From contig NZ_JAAMQI010000015.1 of the NCBI RefSeq assembly GCF_013523165.1, positions 1-64,000 on the forward strand: a stretch of DNA of 64,000 bases, given 5' to 3'. Source of the stretch: Pseudomonas entomophila. GTDB lineage: Bacteria > Pseudomonadota > Gammaproteobacteria > Pseudomonadales > Pseudomonadaceae. The notes under the pieces were generated by a model. The model worked only from the letters and a program-made list of their open reading frames with translations, was not told the DNA's origin and searched no databases. This document shows, in pieces, positions 39,230 through 49,043 of the stretch. The translations under genes and the position numbers were made by a program. Within the stretch, counting starts at the first letter, position 1, and each line of letters opens with the position of its first letter.

Positions 39230-39264
39230 AGAGCTCGGCTCTTTATGGCGGAAAAGTGGTGCGC

Positions 39265-39270
39265 AGTATA
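39265..39270 (-). promoter_or_regulatory. Candidate -10 box for the AhpA-like gene
   Basis: TATACT on the minus strand, 36 bases ahead of the GTG start, in the divergent gap with serB. The -35 position (TTTGCC at 17 bases) is weak. Confidence 0.4.
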
Positions 39271-39363
39271 GCGAGCGGAGTTTTGTCGGCAAAGCGTCCG
39301 CCATGCCCGATTGTCACGGAAAATCGGTAGAATGCGCCTTTTTCATCATTTTGGAGCCTGGTC

Positions 39364-40587
39364 TTGCGCGAAATCGTCCTGATCAACATCACCGGTGAGG
39401 ACCGTCCCGGTCTTACCGCGGCCATCACCGGCGTCCTGCTCCAGGGCGGCGTGAGCGTCCTCGACATCGGCCTGGCCGTGATGCATGGCACCTTGTCGTT
39501 CGGCATCCTGGTCGACATTCCCGATAACGAAGCCGCCTCGGCGCTGTTGCAGGCGGTCCAGTCCAAGGCGCATGAGCTGCACTTGCAGGCGCGCTACACT
39601 CCCGTCTCCGAGACGGACTACCAGCGCTGGCTGGAAGGGCAGCGCGAGGCGCGCCACATCGTGACCCTGCTCAGCCGCAAGGTCAGCCCCGAGCAGTTGC
39701 AACAGGTGAGCGCGGCGATCTCCCGGCACGGCCTGACCATCGAGCGCATCGAACGCCTGTCCGCACGCGTGGCGCTGGATGCACCGGTGGACAAGAGCAA
39801 GGCCTGCATCGAAATCACCGTGCGCGGTACCCCGGACGATGCACAGGCGCTGCGTGCCGACTTCCTGGGCCTGGCGGATGCGCTGGACATCGACCTGGCC
39901 TTCCAGAACGATGATTTGTTCCGTCGCCACCGCCGACTGGCGGTCTTCGACATGGACTCGACGCTGATTGAGGCCGAGGTGATCGACGAGCTGGCCAAGG
40001 CCGCAGGCGTAGGCGAACAGGTCGCGGCCATCACCGAGCGAGCCATGCGCGGGGAGCTGGACTTTCGCGCCAGCTTCAAGGAACGCATGGCCTTGCTCAA
40101 GGGGCTGGACGTGGGCGTGCTCGACCAGATCGGCGCCTCGCTGCGCCTGACCGAGGGCGCCGAGACCCTGTTCGCCGAACTCAAGCGGCTGGGTTACAAG
40201 ACGGCCATCCTGTCGGGCGGGTTCTCGTATTTCGCCAGGCAGGTCCAGGCGCGCCTGGGCATCGACTACGTGTTCGCCAACGAGCTGGAGGTGGTGGACG
40301 GCAAGGTGACCGGTGTGGCCGTGGAGCCGATCGTCGATGCGCAGCGCAAGGCCGACCTGCTGACCGAGCTGGCCCACAAGGAAGGGCTGAGCCTGGAACA
40401 GACCATCGCGGTCGGTGACGGGGCCAATGACCTGCCGATGCTGGCCCTGGCCGGACTGGGCGTGGCCTTCCGCGCCAAGCCCCTGGTGCGTCAGTCGGCG
40501 CGCCATGCCATCTCGACGCTGGGGCTGGACGGTGTGCTTTACCTGCTGGGCCTGCGTGACCGCGAGGCGGGCGGCAAGGCGCGCTAG
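39364..40587 (+). CDS. serB: Phosphoserine phosphatase SerB
   Basis: A 407-residue HAD phosphatase for the last step of serine synthesis. Two ACT-like regulatory domains (about 1-80 and 95-170) precede the HAD core. The nucleophile motif is DMDST (196-200), with LSGGFSYFA (motif II Ser region) and VGDGANDLPML (motif III/IV). TTG 39364 starts the conserved REIVLINITGEDRPGLT ACT strand, with GGAG upstream; no ATG fits better. It is divergent from the AhpA-like gene. Confidence 0.94.
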   Translation: MREIVLINITGEDRPGLTAAITGVLLQGGVSVLDIGLAVMHGTLSFGILVDIPDNEAASALLQAVQSKAHELHLQARYTPVSETDYQRWLEGQREARHIVTLLSRKVSPEQLQQVSAAISRHGLTIERIERLSARVALDAPVDKSKACIEITVRGTPDDAQALRADFLGLADALDIDLAFQNDDLFRRHRRLAVFDMDSTLIEAEVIDELAKAAGVGEQVAAITERAMRGELDFRASFKERMALLKGLDVGVLDQIGASLRLTEGAETLFAELKRLGYKTAILSGGFSYFARQVQARLGIDYVFANELEVVDGKVTGVAVEPIVDAQRKADLLTELAHKEGLSLEQTIAVGDGANDLPMLALAGLGVAFRAKPLVRQSARHAISTLGLDGVLYLLGLRDREAGGKAR

Positions 40588-40634
40588 GCGCTGGGCGCAC
40601 TACAAGGCTGCCGGCCCTGTCCGGCTGATCTATT

Positions 40635-40895
40635 CGGGGCCGCTCCGCGGCCCATCGCGGCACTGGGGCCGCTCCCACCTGGGACCGCGATTGCCTGTAC
40701 CACTGCGGTGGGTGTAGGAGCGGCCCCCGTGCCGCGATTGGGCCCACAGGGCCCACATTGGCACTTGGCAGAAACCATGGACTCTGCGCAGAGCACTGCG
40801 GCTGCCTGTACCACTGCGGCGGGTGCAGGAGTAGCCCCTGCCGGGGCACCGGGCCGCTCGCGATGAGGCCGGTGAGCCCGGCCTCGACAGGGAAG
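40635..40895. repeat. Convergent junction: REP/BIME block e (opposite orientation)
   Basis: Contains two reverse-oriented linkers (CCTGTACCACTGCGGTGGGT near 40694-40713, and CCTGTACCACTGCGGCGGGT near 40814-40833), with arms GGAGCGGCCCCCGTGCCGC, GATTGGGCCCACAGGGCCCA and a more diverged CCCCTGCCGGGGCACCGGGC. It fills the serB/psd gap 40588-40934, where I see no gene. Confidence 0.8.
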
Positions 40896-40934
40896 GTGGC
40901 CCGAGCTTGTCAGGCCACACATGCGAAGCCGACT

Positions 40935-41798
40935 TCAGGCCTCGGCAGGCACCGCCAGCAACTGGCCCATGTTCACCACCGAGCCTGCGCCCAGCAGGTC
41001 CTGCCACTTCACCTGCTGCGGGCCGAACAGCACGATGGCGGTCGAACCCAGCTTGAAGCGGCCCAGCTCCGCGCCCTTTTCCAGATGGATCGGCGTGCGG
41101 CTGGCCTCGTCGTAGCGGAACGTCTTCAGCTCGCGCTTGGGCGGCGTCACCAGCCCTGCCCAGACCGTCTCGACCGAGGCGACGATCATCGCGCCCACCA
41201 GCACCACGGCCATCGGCCCGCGTTCGGTGTCGAACAGGCACACCACTCGCTCGTTACGGGCGAACAGCTCCGGCACGTTCGCCGCCGTGGTCTGGTTGAC
41301 CGAGAACAGCCGGCCTGGCACGTAGACCATCTCGCGCAGGGTCCCTGCCAACGGCATGTGCACGCGGTGGTAGTCTTTCGGCGACAGGTAGATGGTGGCG
41401 AACTCCCCGCCCATGAAGGGTGCCGCCAACGCCGGATCGCCGCCCAGCAGCTCCTGGGCGCTGTAGCTGTGGCCCTTGGCCTGGAAGATCCGGCCGTGCT
41501 CGATGGGCCCCAGCTGGCTGACCGCGCCATCGGCCGGGCACAGGATACCGCCCGGCGTCGGGTCCAGCGGGCGGGCGTCGGCTTTCAGCGCACGGGTGAA
41601 GAAGGCGTTGAAATGCTCGTAGGCGGTCAGGTCTTCGACCAGCGCCTGGGACATGTCCACCTGGTAACGCTTGGCGAACCAGGCGGTGAAGGCATTCTTG
41701 AACCAGCGCACGCGGCACTCGGCGACGCAGCCGGCCAGGCGCGACAGCAGGTGGTGCGGCAGCAGGTACTGACTGAGGATGAACAATCGGGATTTCAT
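40935..41798 (-). CDS. psd: Phosphatidylserine decarboxylase proenzyme
   Basis: A 287-residue pyruvoyl enzyme making phosphatidylethanolamine at the inner membrane. The self-cleavage site LGST lies at 250-253, with Ser252 becoming the pyruvoyl group. CPADGAVSQ (87-95) supplies the Asp of the Asp-His-Ser triad and DYHRVHMP (142-149) the His residues. It lies 9 bases after rhdA on the same strand, so the two are probably cotranscribed. Confidence 0.95.
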   Translation of the reverse strand: MKSRLFILSQYLLPHHLLSRLAGCVAECRVRWFKNAFTAWFAKRYQVDMSQALVEDLTAYEHFNAFFTRALKADARPLDPTPGGILCPADGAVSQLGPIEHGRIFQAKGHSYSAQELLGGDPALAAPFMGGEFATIYLSPKDYHRVHMPLAGTLREMVYVPGRLFSVNQTTAANVPELFARNERVVCLFDTERGPMAVVLVGAMIVASVETVWAGLVTPPKRELKTFRYDEASRTPIHLEKGAELGRFKLGSTAIVLFGPQQVKWQDLLGAGSVVNMGQLLAVPAEA

Positions 41799-41807
41799 AG
41801 GTTTCCT

Positions 41808-42617
41808 TTAAACGTCGACAGGCGTGTCCGGGTGGTTGCCCCATTCGCCCCAGGAGCCGGCATACGCCTTGACCCGTGGGTAACCCAGGTGCTTGGCCAC
41901 CAGGTAGGTGAAGCCCGAACGATGGTGAGACTGGCAGTGGGTGATGATTTCCTTGTCCGGCGTGATGCCCAGGCCGGCGAGCACCGACGCCAGGTCGGTG
42001 CGCAGGCGCAGGTGGTCATCGTGCTGCATGCCGGCGGTCCATTCGAAGTTGATTGCGCCGGGTACGTGCCCGCCTTTGGCGGCGAGCACTTTTTCGCCCC
42101 GGTACTCGGCCGGGGCACGCGCGTCCCAGACCACCAGGTCCGGCTGGCCCAGGCGGCTTTGCAGGTACTCGCGCGTGGCAGTCGGGGCGGGATCGAGGTG
42201 CAGGTGCACAGGAGCGGTCGCCGGCGTGGGGACCTCGGTGGTGAGCCGGTCGCTCGGCCAGCCGAGCACACCGCCGTTGAGGTAGTGGTACTGCGTGTGG
42301 CCAATGACGTCCAGCAGCCAGATGAACCGCCCGGCCCAGCCACCGCCCTCGTCGTCGTACACCACATAGACAGCGTCCGCCCGGTGCCCCAGCTCACTGA
42401 ACAGCTTTTCCAGTTCGGTCTGGGTAGGCAGCAGGCCCGGAGCCGGCAGTTGGCCCAATTGCGTGCGCTTGGGATCGACGAAGCGGGCGCCGGGCAGGTG
42501 ACCGCTGGCATACCGGGCGGCGCTGGTCAGGTCGACCAGGATCAGCGCAGGGTCGTCGAGCCGGGGCAGCAGGTCAGCCGGTTCGATTACCAGGGGCAGG
42601 CCGGAAAAGTCGGTCAT
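41808..42617 (-). CDS. rhdA: Thiosulfate sulfurtransferase (rhodanese) RhdA
   Basis: A 269-residue tandem-domain rhodanese. Only the C-terminal domain is active: the loop HCQSHHRS holds the persulfide cysteine C228, and QSHHR is the unusual loop of Azotobacter-type RhdA. The N-terminal domain keeps GGWAGRFIWLLDVIG but lacks the cysteine. Possible roles are sulfur delivery and cyanide detoxification. The gene is just upstream of psd on the same strand. Confidence 0.92.
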   Translation of the reverse strand: MTDFSGLPLVIEPADLLPRLDDPALILVDLTSAARYASGHLPGARFVDPKRTQLGQLPAPGLLPTQTELEKLFSELGHRADAVYVVYDDEGGGWAGRFIWLLDVIGHTQYHYLNGGVLGWPSDRLTTEVPTPATAPVHLHLDPAPTATREYLQSRLGQPDLVVWDARAPAEYRGEKVLAAKGGHVPGAINFEWTAGMQHDDHLRLRTDLASVLAGLGITPDKEIITHCQSHHRSGFTYLVAKHLGYPRVKAYAGSWGEWGNHPDTPVDV

Positions 42618-42663
42618 CCGCAGTCTCCACGGGGAAGTTGAAGGGGCGATTGTAGCGCAAGGC

Positions 42664-44202
42664 TCAGGCGTTGCGGCTACCGAAGGTGGTCAGCGCACGC
42701 TCGATGCACTGCGCCGTCTTGCCGAAGGCTTCCACGCTGACCTCGCTCAACGGGCGGCCCTGCTGGTCGACGATCATCAGCATCACCACCTGGCCATTGA
42801 CGGCCAGCGAGCGCATCAGCAGGTGCTCACTGCGCCACAGGGCCCACAGGGGCGGCGGCAGCAGGCTCGACAGGCGCGAGTGGTTGTCGGGCGTGAGGCG
42901 CAGCTGGCCGGGTTGGCCGGCAAGCTTCTGCAGGACGGCACTCTGGTCGAGCGCCAGCTCCAGGCGTATGGCCTCGGCCGTCAAGCCGACGCTCTGCACC
43001 ACGCGCAAGCACTGGTTGACCCGGTCCAGCGCCAGCAGCAAGACCCGCTGCATGCCGCTGACCAGCAGGGCTTCGCGCGCCTGGGTGGCCAGGTGCACGA
43101 GGTTGGTGAAGGGGCTGGGTTGGGCCAGCAGCTCGCCGCACAACCGGCGCCACTGCTGCATGTCCTGGGCGCTCGGCGGTGGGGGCGTCAGCATGTCCGG
43201 GTGCGGCCGACGCTGGTCCCAGGGCCAGATCAGGGCTTCGGCCGGGTGGAACAGGGCCTTGCGCGCATGGCGGCGGGCACTGGCGGCGGCCTGTTGGTGG
43301 ACCTGCTGCTGCACGTCGTCCAGCGTGGTCTGCAGGTACAGGCTGGTCAGCAGTTGCCAGCGCAGCAAGTGGGGGTTGTCCCAGCCCACCTGCGCCGCCA
43401 GCGCCAGGCCGTTGGCCAGCAACACCGTATTGGCCGGCTGGTTGAACCAGCGGCGCAGGCCGGGTTCCTCGTCCAGCCGCTGTTGCTGCACCAACGGTTC
43501 GGGTTCGCGGGCGATGTTCAGCACCTGCACCAGTTGCTCACGCTCTTCAAGCAGCAGGCGATAGCCCTGGGTGACCCATTCCGGCAAGCGCCAGTGGGTG
43601 GCCACGGCCTGGCACAGCTCCATGATGCGCACACCGAACAGCTCGTGCTCGACGGCCGTGGCGTCTTCACCCTTGTGGATCACCCGCAGCTCCCAGGCAT
43701 CGAGCAGCGCCGGGTAGGTGGCGGCCAAGGGCCACAGGGGGGAAAGGAACAGCAGGCTGCCCCAGTGGATTTCCTGCCACAGGCGCGCCAGGCGACTGGC
43801 GAACAGACCGCTGGCCTGCTGGCTGGCGTGTTGGCTGATCATCTGGAACTGACGCAGCACTGGCGGGATGGCATCGGCGTCCACCGCCGGCAGGCGTGCA
43901 AGCAGGCGCGCCGTGCGTTCGAGGCCCAGGCGGTTGAGCGCGATCTCCAGGCTTTCCGCCGGCTCCGCCTGGCTGGCGTTGGCCGAATGGTTGGCCTCGC
44001 GCATCACGCTCAGCACCAGCGCGGGGCTGCCCTGCATCAGGTCGGCGATGTCACGCAGCGAGCGCCGGCTGTCGTTGATGGCCGACAGCACCCGGTCATG
44101 GCTGGTCTTGGGCACCGGCAGGCGTACGCCGTCCAGCAGCTTGACCCAGGCATCGAGCGTGGCGGGGGGCTTGGTGGCGGTCACCTTGGTGTCATCTGGC
44201 AT
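42664..44202 (-). CDS. HDOD domain-containing protein
   Basis: A 512-residue protein with an N-terminal HDOD domain (about 20-250), marked by LRDIADLMQGSPALVLSVMREAN and SLEIALNRLGLERTARLL. HDOD proteins resemble HD phosphohydrolases without the metal pair and act in signalling. The C-terminal half (about 340-512) looks GAF-like, with LLALDRVNQCLRVVQSVGL. ATG 44202 is preferred; TTG 44220 is possible. It lies opposite motA with a short shared gap. A motility or c-di-GMP link is an inference from location only. Confidence 0.8.
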   Translation of the reverse strand: MPDDTKVTATKPPATLDAWVKLLDGVRLPVPKTSHDRVLSAINDSRRSLRDIADLMQGSPALVLSVMREANHSANASQAEPAESLEIALNRLGLERTARLLARLPAVDADAIPPVLRQFQMISQHASQQASGLFASRLARLWQEIHWGSLLFLSPLWPLAATYPALLDAWELRVIHKGEDATAVEHELFGVRIMELCQAVATHWRLPEWVTQGYRLLLEEREQLVQVLNIAREPEPLVQQQRLDEEPGLRRWFNQPANTVLLANGLALAAQVGWDNPHLLRWQLLTSLYLQTTLDDVQQQVHQQAAASARRHARKALFHPAEALIWPWDQRRPHPDMLTPPPPSAQDMQQWRRLCGELLAQPSPFTNLVHLATQAREALLVSGMQRVLLLALDRVNQCLRVVQSVGLTAEAIRLELALDQSAVLQKLAGQPGQLRLTPDNHSRLSSLLPPPLWALWRSEHLLMRSLAVNGQVVMLMIVDQQGRPLSEVSVEAFGKTAQCIERALTTFGSRNA

Positions 44203-44242
44203 TCTGACATCGGCCTTCAACTGGCTTTTCGATTGGACTGAC

Positions 44243-44269
44243 TATAGTCTGGCGCAGTTCTGCCGATAA
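44243..44269 (+). promoter_or_regulatory. Sigma-28 (FliA) promoter of motAB
   Basis: TATAGTCT, an 11-base spacer and a perfect GCCGATAA match the sigma-28 consensus TAAAGTTT-N11-GCCGATAA (6/8 and 8/8). It lies 63 bases ahead of the motA ATG in the motility context. Confidence 0.85.
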
Positions 44270-44332
44270 AGAGAAGAAGCGTTTTCAAGCGCCCGCCCCA
44301 CCCCCTGACCACGACAGCAAGTGCTTTGAACC

Positions 44333-45184
44333 ATGGCTAAAATTATCGGCATCATCGTCGTATTCGCGAGTGTGCTCGGCGGATACGTGCTTTCCCACGG
44401 CAAGATCGCGGCATTGATCCAGCCTTTCGAGGTCATGATCATCGGCGGGGCCGCCTTCGGGGCGTTCCTCCAGGCCAATCCTGGCTACATGACCATGCAC
44501 GTCATCAAGAAGTCGCTGAAGATGTTCGGCTCGCGCTTCACCCATGCGTTCTACCTCGACGTGCTGGGGCTGGTCTACGAGATCCTCAACAAGAGCCGTC
44601 GCGAGGGCATGATGGCGGTCGAAGCCGACATCGAAGACCCGGCCGCCAGCCCGATCTTCGCCAAGTACCCTGGGGTGCTGGCCGATGAGCGCATGACGGC
44701 CTACATCTGCGACTACCTGCGGATCATGTCGACCGGCAACATGGCCCCCCATGAGCTCGAGGGCCTGTTCGACATGGAACTGCTGAGCCTCAAGGAGGAA
44801 CTCGAGCATCCCTCCCATGCGGTGACCGGTGTCGCCGACGGCATGCCCGGCTTCGGTATCGTCGCGGCGGTACTGGGCATCGTGGTGACCATGGCGTCGC
44901 TGGGCGACGGCGACCAGGCGGCGATCGGCATGCACGTGGGCGCGGCACTGGTCGGGACCTTCTTCGGTATCCTGGCCGCCTACGGCTTCTTCGGCCCGCT
45001 GGCCACCTGCCTGGCCCACGACGCCAAGGAAGAGGTGAACCTGTACGAAGCGATCAAGGCGTCCCTGGTGGCGTCCGCTTCCGGCATGCCGCCGTCGCTG
45101 GCCGTCGAGTTCGGGCGCAAGGTGCTGTACCCCAAGCACCGCCCGAGCTTCGCCGAGCTGGAACAAGCCGTTCGCGGTCGCTGA
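44333..45184 (+). CDS. motA: Flagellar motor stator protein MotA
   Basis: A 283-residue inner-membrane proton-channel subunit of the flagellar stator. Helices lie at about 1-25, 34-55, 165-190 and 200-225, with a large cytoplasmic loop between helices 2 and 3. PGFGIVAAVLGIVVTMASL is the conserved third helix with the functional proline. It pairs with MotB, which starts 3 bases after its stop. Pseudomonads usually have a second pair, MotCD, elsewhere. It is controlled by the sigma-28 promoter. Confidence 0.95.
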   Translation: MAKIIGIIVVFASVLGGYVLSHGKIAALIQPFEVMIIGGAAFGAFLQANPGYMTMHVIKKSLKMFGSRFTHAFYLDVLGLVYEILNKSRREGMMAVEADIEDPAASPIFAKYPGVLADERMTAYICDYLRIMSTGNMAPHELEGLFDMELLSLKEELEHPSHAVTGVADGMPGFGIVAAVLGIVVTMASLGDGDQAAIGMHVGAALVGTFFGILAAYGFFGPLATCLAHDAKEEVNLYEAIKASLVASASGMPPSLAVEFGRKVLYPKHRPSFAELEQAVRGR

Positions 45185-45187
45185 GTC

Positions 45188-46237
45188 ATGGAGAACAATC
45201 AGCCGATCATCATCAAGCGCGTCAAGCGCTTCGGCGGTGGGCACCATGGCGGCGCCTGGAAGATCGCCTTCGCCGACTTCGCCACGGCGATGATGGCGTT
45301 CTTCCTGGTGCTGTGGCTGCTGTCGACGGCCACGCCCGAGCAGAAGCTCTCCATCGCAGGCTACTTCAAGGACCCCATCGGGTTCACGGAGAGCGGCACG
45401 CCCTATGTCATCGACCTGGGCGGCTCGCCGGAGCTGGCGCCGGACAAGACCATCAACCCCGAGCAGCAGACCGAGCCGCTCAAGCGCGACAACCTCGACA
45501 TGGACCAGGACCAGGTGCAGACCATGGCCGAGCAGCTCGAGCACCAGCGGTTGGAATTGCTGCTGCAGGAGCTGCAGAACAAGGTCGATCAGAATCCCGA
45601 GCTGCAGAAGTTCAAGGACCAGATCCTGTTCGAGATCACCCAAGACGGTCTGCGCATCCAGATCATGGATGCCGAGAACCGGCCGATGTTCGCGTTGGGC
45701 AGCGCGCGGTTGCAGCCGTACTTCGAGGACATCCTGCTGGCCATGGCCGACACCATCAAGGGCGTGCCGAACAAGATCAGCGTCAGCGGCCACACCGACG
45801 CCAAGGCCTATGCCGGCAACGGCGAGTTCGGCAACTGGGAGCTGTCGGCCAACCGTGCCAACGCGGCACGCCGGGCGCTGGTGGTGGGTGGCTACCCGGA
45901 TGAGCAGGTGGCACGGGTGGTGGGCTATGCCTCGTCGTCGCTGTTCGACCGCAAGGACCCGTACAACCCGGTCAACCGGCGCATCGACATCATCGTCCTG
46001 ACCAAGAAGGCGCAACGCGACATCGAAGGCGAGCAGAGCACCCCGGCCACGCCAGAAGCCGCACCGAGCCCGGCGCCGACACCCGCGCCGACGGGTTCGA
46101 CACCTGCACCTGCGGCACCTGGCGCCGCTGCGCCCGATCAGAGCAGCGCGGCGCCGATGCAGCCGCGCGAGCTGCGACAGAAGTTGAACATCTTCGACAA
46201 CGGCACGCTGAAACTGGACGAAGCCAGGGAGGGGTGA
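45188..46237 (+). CDS. motB: Flagellar motor stator protein MotB
   Basis: A 349-residue stator subunit that anchors MotA to peptidoglycan. The single helix (about 28-46) contains Asp30 in AFADFATAMMAFFLVLWLL, the proton-carrying residue. The OmpA-like domain (about 150-280) has VSGHTDAKAY and NWELSANRANAARRAL for peptidoglycan binding. A Pro/Ala/Thr tail (285-320) follows. It is an operon with motA. Confidence 0.95.
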   Translation: MENNQPIIIKRVKRFGGGHHGGAWKIAFADFATAMMAFFLVLWLLSTATPEQKLSIAGYFKDPIGFTESGTPYVIDLGGSPELAPDKTINPEQQTEPLKRDNLDMDQDQVQTMAEQLEHQRLELLLQELQNKVDQNPELQKFKDQILFEITQDGLRIQIMDAENRPMFALGSARLQPYFEDILLAMADTIKGVPNKISVSGHTDAKAYAGNGEFGNWELSANRANAARRALVVGGYPDEQVARVVGYASSSLFDRKDPYNPVNRRIDIIVLTKKAQRDIEGEQSTPATPEAAPSPAPTPAPTGSTPAPAAPGAAAPDQSSAAPMQPRELRQKLNIFDNGTLKLDEAREG

Positions 46238-46331
46238 GGAACTCTGCTCGCACCCCTGCATGCAAGCAGGTCATGTGAGAACAGCTGTCTCTCTGCGCGT
46301 TGATCCATGCCATGACTGCGCTGAGGGTCTT

Positions 46332-46463
46332 GTGGGCCCCTCGGGCCCAATCGCGGCACAGGGGCCGCTCCTACACCCAATGCGGTGAAGCAGGCCATCG
46401 CGGTATCCTGAGCGGCCCCTGCCGGGGCGCCGGATCGGCCGCGATTGGGCCCGCAGGGCCCAT
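46332..46463. repeat. Convergent junction: REP/BIME block f
   Basis: Inverted arm GGGCCCAATCGCGGCACAGG, a diverged linker (CACCCAATGCGGTGAAGCAG, 46374-46393) and forward arm GAGCGGCCCCTGCCGGGGCG with CCGCGATTGGGCCCGCAGGG. It fills most of the motB/rsgA gap 46238-46562. The linker resembles the others but has several changes. Confidence 0.75.
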
Positions 46464-46562
46464 AAAGTCAGCCCCTCCAATCGTCAGGCCAACCTGCCCT
46501 GGCAGCACACCCATGCTCAGCCCTCGCAATGAGCACGACGCCGCTCGCACATCAGCTCGCCC

Positions 46563-47594
46563 TCAGTATTCATCCTCCGGCAAGCTGGCGATGATCGATC
46601 GATAGCTGTGCATCCGCTGCGGCTGAATCCGCCCCTCCTCCAACGCTCCCAGCAACGCACACCCCGGCTCGCGGTCATGCTTGCAGTCGCGGAAGCGGCA
46701 ACGTCCCAGCAGGTCGCGGAACTCGATGAAGCCGGCCTCGACGTCGTCGCGGCTCACGTGCATCAGGCCGAATTCACGAATGCCCGGCGAATCGATCAGG
46801 TCCCCACCGTTGGGGAAGTGGTAGAGCCGTGCCGTGGTCGTGGTGTGCGTGCCCTGGCCGGACCAGTCGGACAAGTCGCCCACTCGCGTGCGCGCCGCCG
46901 GCAGCAGGCTGTTGACCAGTGAGGACTTGCCGACGCCGGACTGCCCGACGAACACGCTGGTGAAGCCGTCCAGCGCTTCCTGCAGGCGCTGCATGCCTTC
47001 GCCACCGTGAGCGGAGACTTCCAGCAAGGGGTAGTCCAGGCTGCGGTACACCGCCAGCAACGCTTCCAGCGCTGTACGGTTGTGCTCGTCGATCAGGTCG
47101 GCCTTGTTGAGCAGCAGCAGTGGCTGGATGCCGGCGTGCTCGGCCGCCACCAGGTAGCGGTCGATCAGGTTGGCCTGCGGTTCGGGCGCCGGGGCGAAGA
47201 CGATGACGATGCGGTCGACGTTCGCCGCCACCGGCTTGAGCTGGCCGTGATTGTTCGGGCGGCACAGCTCGGTGCTGCGCGGCATCTGCGCAACGATCAC
47301 GCCGATTCCCTGATTGCCGGCACGCCAGACCACCCGATCGCCCGTTACCAGGGCCGGCAGGTTGGCGCGCAGGTGGCAGCGGAAAAGCTCGCCGGCCGCC
47401 TCGCCATCCTGGGCCTCGACATCGACCTGCACGCCGAAATGCGCGATCACCAGGCCTAGCCGCTCCGGGCCCAGGTCGCCGCCTTCGAGTTCCTGCAGCA
47501 CCTGCTGTTCGCGTTTGGCGGCACGTGCGGCGCGCTCGCCCTGGATTTTTTCGATGCGCCAGTTCTGGCGACGGTTGAGCTGGCGTTTGGCCAT
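46563..47594 (-). CDS. rsgA: Ribosome small subunit-dependent GTPase RsgA
   Basis: A 343-residue circularly permuted GTPase for 30S maturation. The N-terminal OB fold is followed by the GTPase motifs in permuted order (G4 LLNKADL before G1 [10 protein letters not shown] near residue 215), and then a C-terminal zinc cluster [17 protein letters not shown] 47594 ([14 protein letters not shown]) is the family start. It is divergent from orn. Confidence 0.95.
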   Translation of the reverse strand: MAKRQLNRRQNWRIEKIQGERAARAAKREQQVLQELEGGDLGPERLGLVIAHFGVQVDVEAQDGEAAGELFRCHLRANLPALVTGDRVVWRAGNQGIGVIVAQMPRSTELCRPNNHGQLKPVAANVDRIVIVFAPAPEPQANLIDRYLVAAEHAGIQPLLLLNKADLIDEHNRTALEALLAVYRSLDYPLLEVSAHGGEGMQRLQEALDGFTSVFVGQSGVGKSSLVNSLLPAARTRVGDLSDWSGQGTHTTTTARLYHFPNGGDLIDSPGIREFGLMHVSRDDVEAGFIEFRDLLGRCRFRDCKHDREPGCALLGALEEGRIQPQRMHSYRSIIASLPEDEY

Positions 47595-47729
47595 GAATGT
47601 TCCGTGTTGGCGAGCAGAAATAAACGGCTGGCAGTCTAGCACGCCCATCCCCTGCGATTGCGCACGCTTGGGCGGCGCATGCGCGGCGCAACTGGGCTAC
47701 CATGACGGCCTAGTCGAGGAGCCTCAAGC

Positions 47730-48272
47730 ATGCAGAACCCACAGAACCTGATCTGGATCGACCTGGAAATGACCGGGCTGGACCCGGACAGCGACGTCAT
47801 CATCGAAATGGCCACCATCGTCACCGACAGCGACCTCAATACCTTGGCCGAAGGCCCGGTGATCGCCATCCACCACAGCGACGAGGTGCTGGCACGGATG
47901 GACGAGTGGAACACCCGCACCCATGGCGCCTCGGGCCTGACCCAGCGCGTGCGCGACAGCCGCATCGACATGGCCGAGGCCGAGGCGCAGACCTTGGCGT
48001 TCCTGGAGCAATGGGTACCCAAGGGCGCATCGCCGATCTGCGGCAACAGCATCTGCCAGGACCGCCGCTTCCTGTACCGGCACATGCGCGGGCTGGAAAA
48101 CCACTTCCATTACCGCAACCTGGACGTCTCGACCCTCAAGGAGCTGGCCGCGCGCTGGGCGCCGGCGGTGCGTGATGGGTTCCGCAAGGGCAACACCCAC
48201 CTGGCGCTGGACGACATCCGCGAGTCGATCGCCGAGTTGCGCCACTACCGTGAGCACTTCATCAAGGCGTGA
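47730..48272 (+). CDS. orn: Oligoribonuclease Orn
   Basis: A 180-residue DEDDh 3'-5' exonuclease that clears dinucleotides, including pGpG from c-di-GMP breakdown. The first exonuclease motif is [10 protein letters not shown] with D11 and E13; the later [16 protein letters not shown] and [14 protein letters not shown] provide the remaining acidic and His residues. ATG 47730 follows GAGG-like bases. The end is followed by two copies of GCGTGAAGC. Confidence 0.96.
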   Translation: MQNPQNLIWIDLEMTGLDPDSDVIIEMATIVTDSDLNTLAEGPVIAIHHSDEVLARMDEWNTRTHGASGLTQRVRDSRIDMAEAEAQTLAFLEQWVPKGASPICGNSICQDRRFLYRHMRGLENHFHYRNLDVSTLKELAARWAPAVRDGFRKGNTHLALDDIRESIAELRHYREHFIKA

Positions 48273-48405
48273 AGCCGTCAGCAGGCGTGAAGCTGCGTTG
48301 GCACAAGAGCGCCTGCCACCGAAATGCGCGCGGCGTGCAGTCAATGCGCTGCCGCTTGCCGCTGCCCATCAGGTAGACTGCGCGCCTTTTTGTCGGAGGC
48401 CTGTC

Positions 48406-49017
48406 ATGTTGCTGATGCTGTACCTGATCGCGATCACCGCCGAAGCCATGACCGGCGCCCTGTCCGCAGGGCGACGGGGGATGGACTGGTTCGGGGTGGT
48501 GCTGATCGCCTGCATCACCGCGCTGGGCGGTGGTTCGGTACGCGATGTGCTGCTCGGGCATTATCCCCTGACATGGGTGAAGCACCCTGAATACCTGGTG
48601 CTGACCAGTTTCGCGGCGCTGCTGACGGTGTTCATCGCACCCCTGATGCGTCACTTGCGCTCGCTGTTCCTGGTGCTCGACGCCCTGGGTCTGGTGGCCT
48701 TCACCCTGATCGGCTGCATGACGGCGCTGGAGATGGGGCAGGGCCTGCTGGTCGCCTCGATCAGCGGGGTGATCACCGGCGTGTTCGGCGGCATTCTGCG
48801 CGACATCTTCTGCAACGATATCCCGTTGGTGTTCCGGCGTGAGCTGTACGCCAGCGTGTCCTTCGCGGCCGCCTGGTTCTACCTGGGCTGCGTGCACTTC
48901 GAGGTGCCGCCGGAGCAGTCCATGCTGCTGACCTTGTTCGGCGGGCTCCTGATCCGCTTGCTGGCGATCCGGTTCCACTGGGAGATGCCCAAGTTCCACT
49001 ACAACGATCAGCCGTGA
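48406..49017 (+). CDS. TRIC-like channel / UPF0126 membrane protein
   Basis: A 203-residue inner-membrane protein with about seven helices arranged as two UPF0126 repeats. The glycine-rich motifs GGGSVRDVLLG (repeat 1) and FGGILRDIF (repeat 2) mark prokaryotic trimeric intracellular cation channels. ATG 48406 is set by CGGAGG six bases ahead. Physiological ions and role are not known in bacteria. It ends 26 bases from the convergent queG gene. Confidence 0.85.
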   Translation: MLLMLYLIAITAEAMTGALSAGRRGMDWFGVVLIACITALGGGSVRDVLLGHYPLTWVKHPEYLVLTSFAALLTVFIAPLMRHLRSLFLVLDALGLVAFTLIGCMTALEMGQGLLVASISGVITGVFGGILRDIFCNDIPLVFRRELYASVSFAAAWFYLGCVHFEVPPEQSMLLTLFGGLLIRLLAIRFHWEMPKFHYNDQP

Positions 49018-49043
49018 GCGAGCAACGGCCTGACCTCTGATCG

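Noticed and set aside
39311..39333. TTGTCA and TAGAAT as a serB promoter
   Set aside because: Spacing is only 11 bases, too short for sigma-70 recognition.
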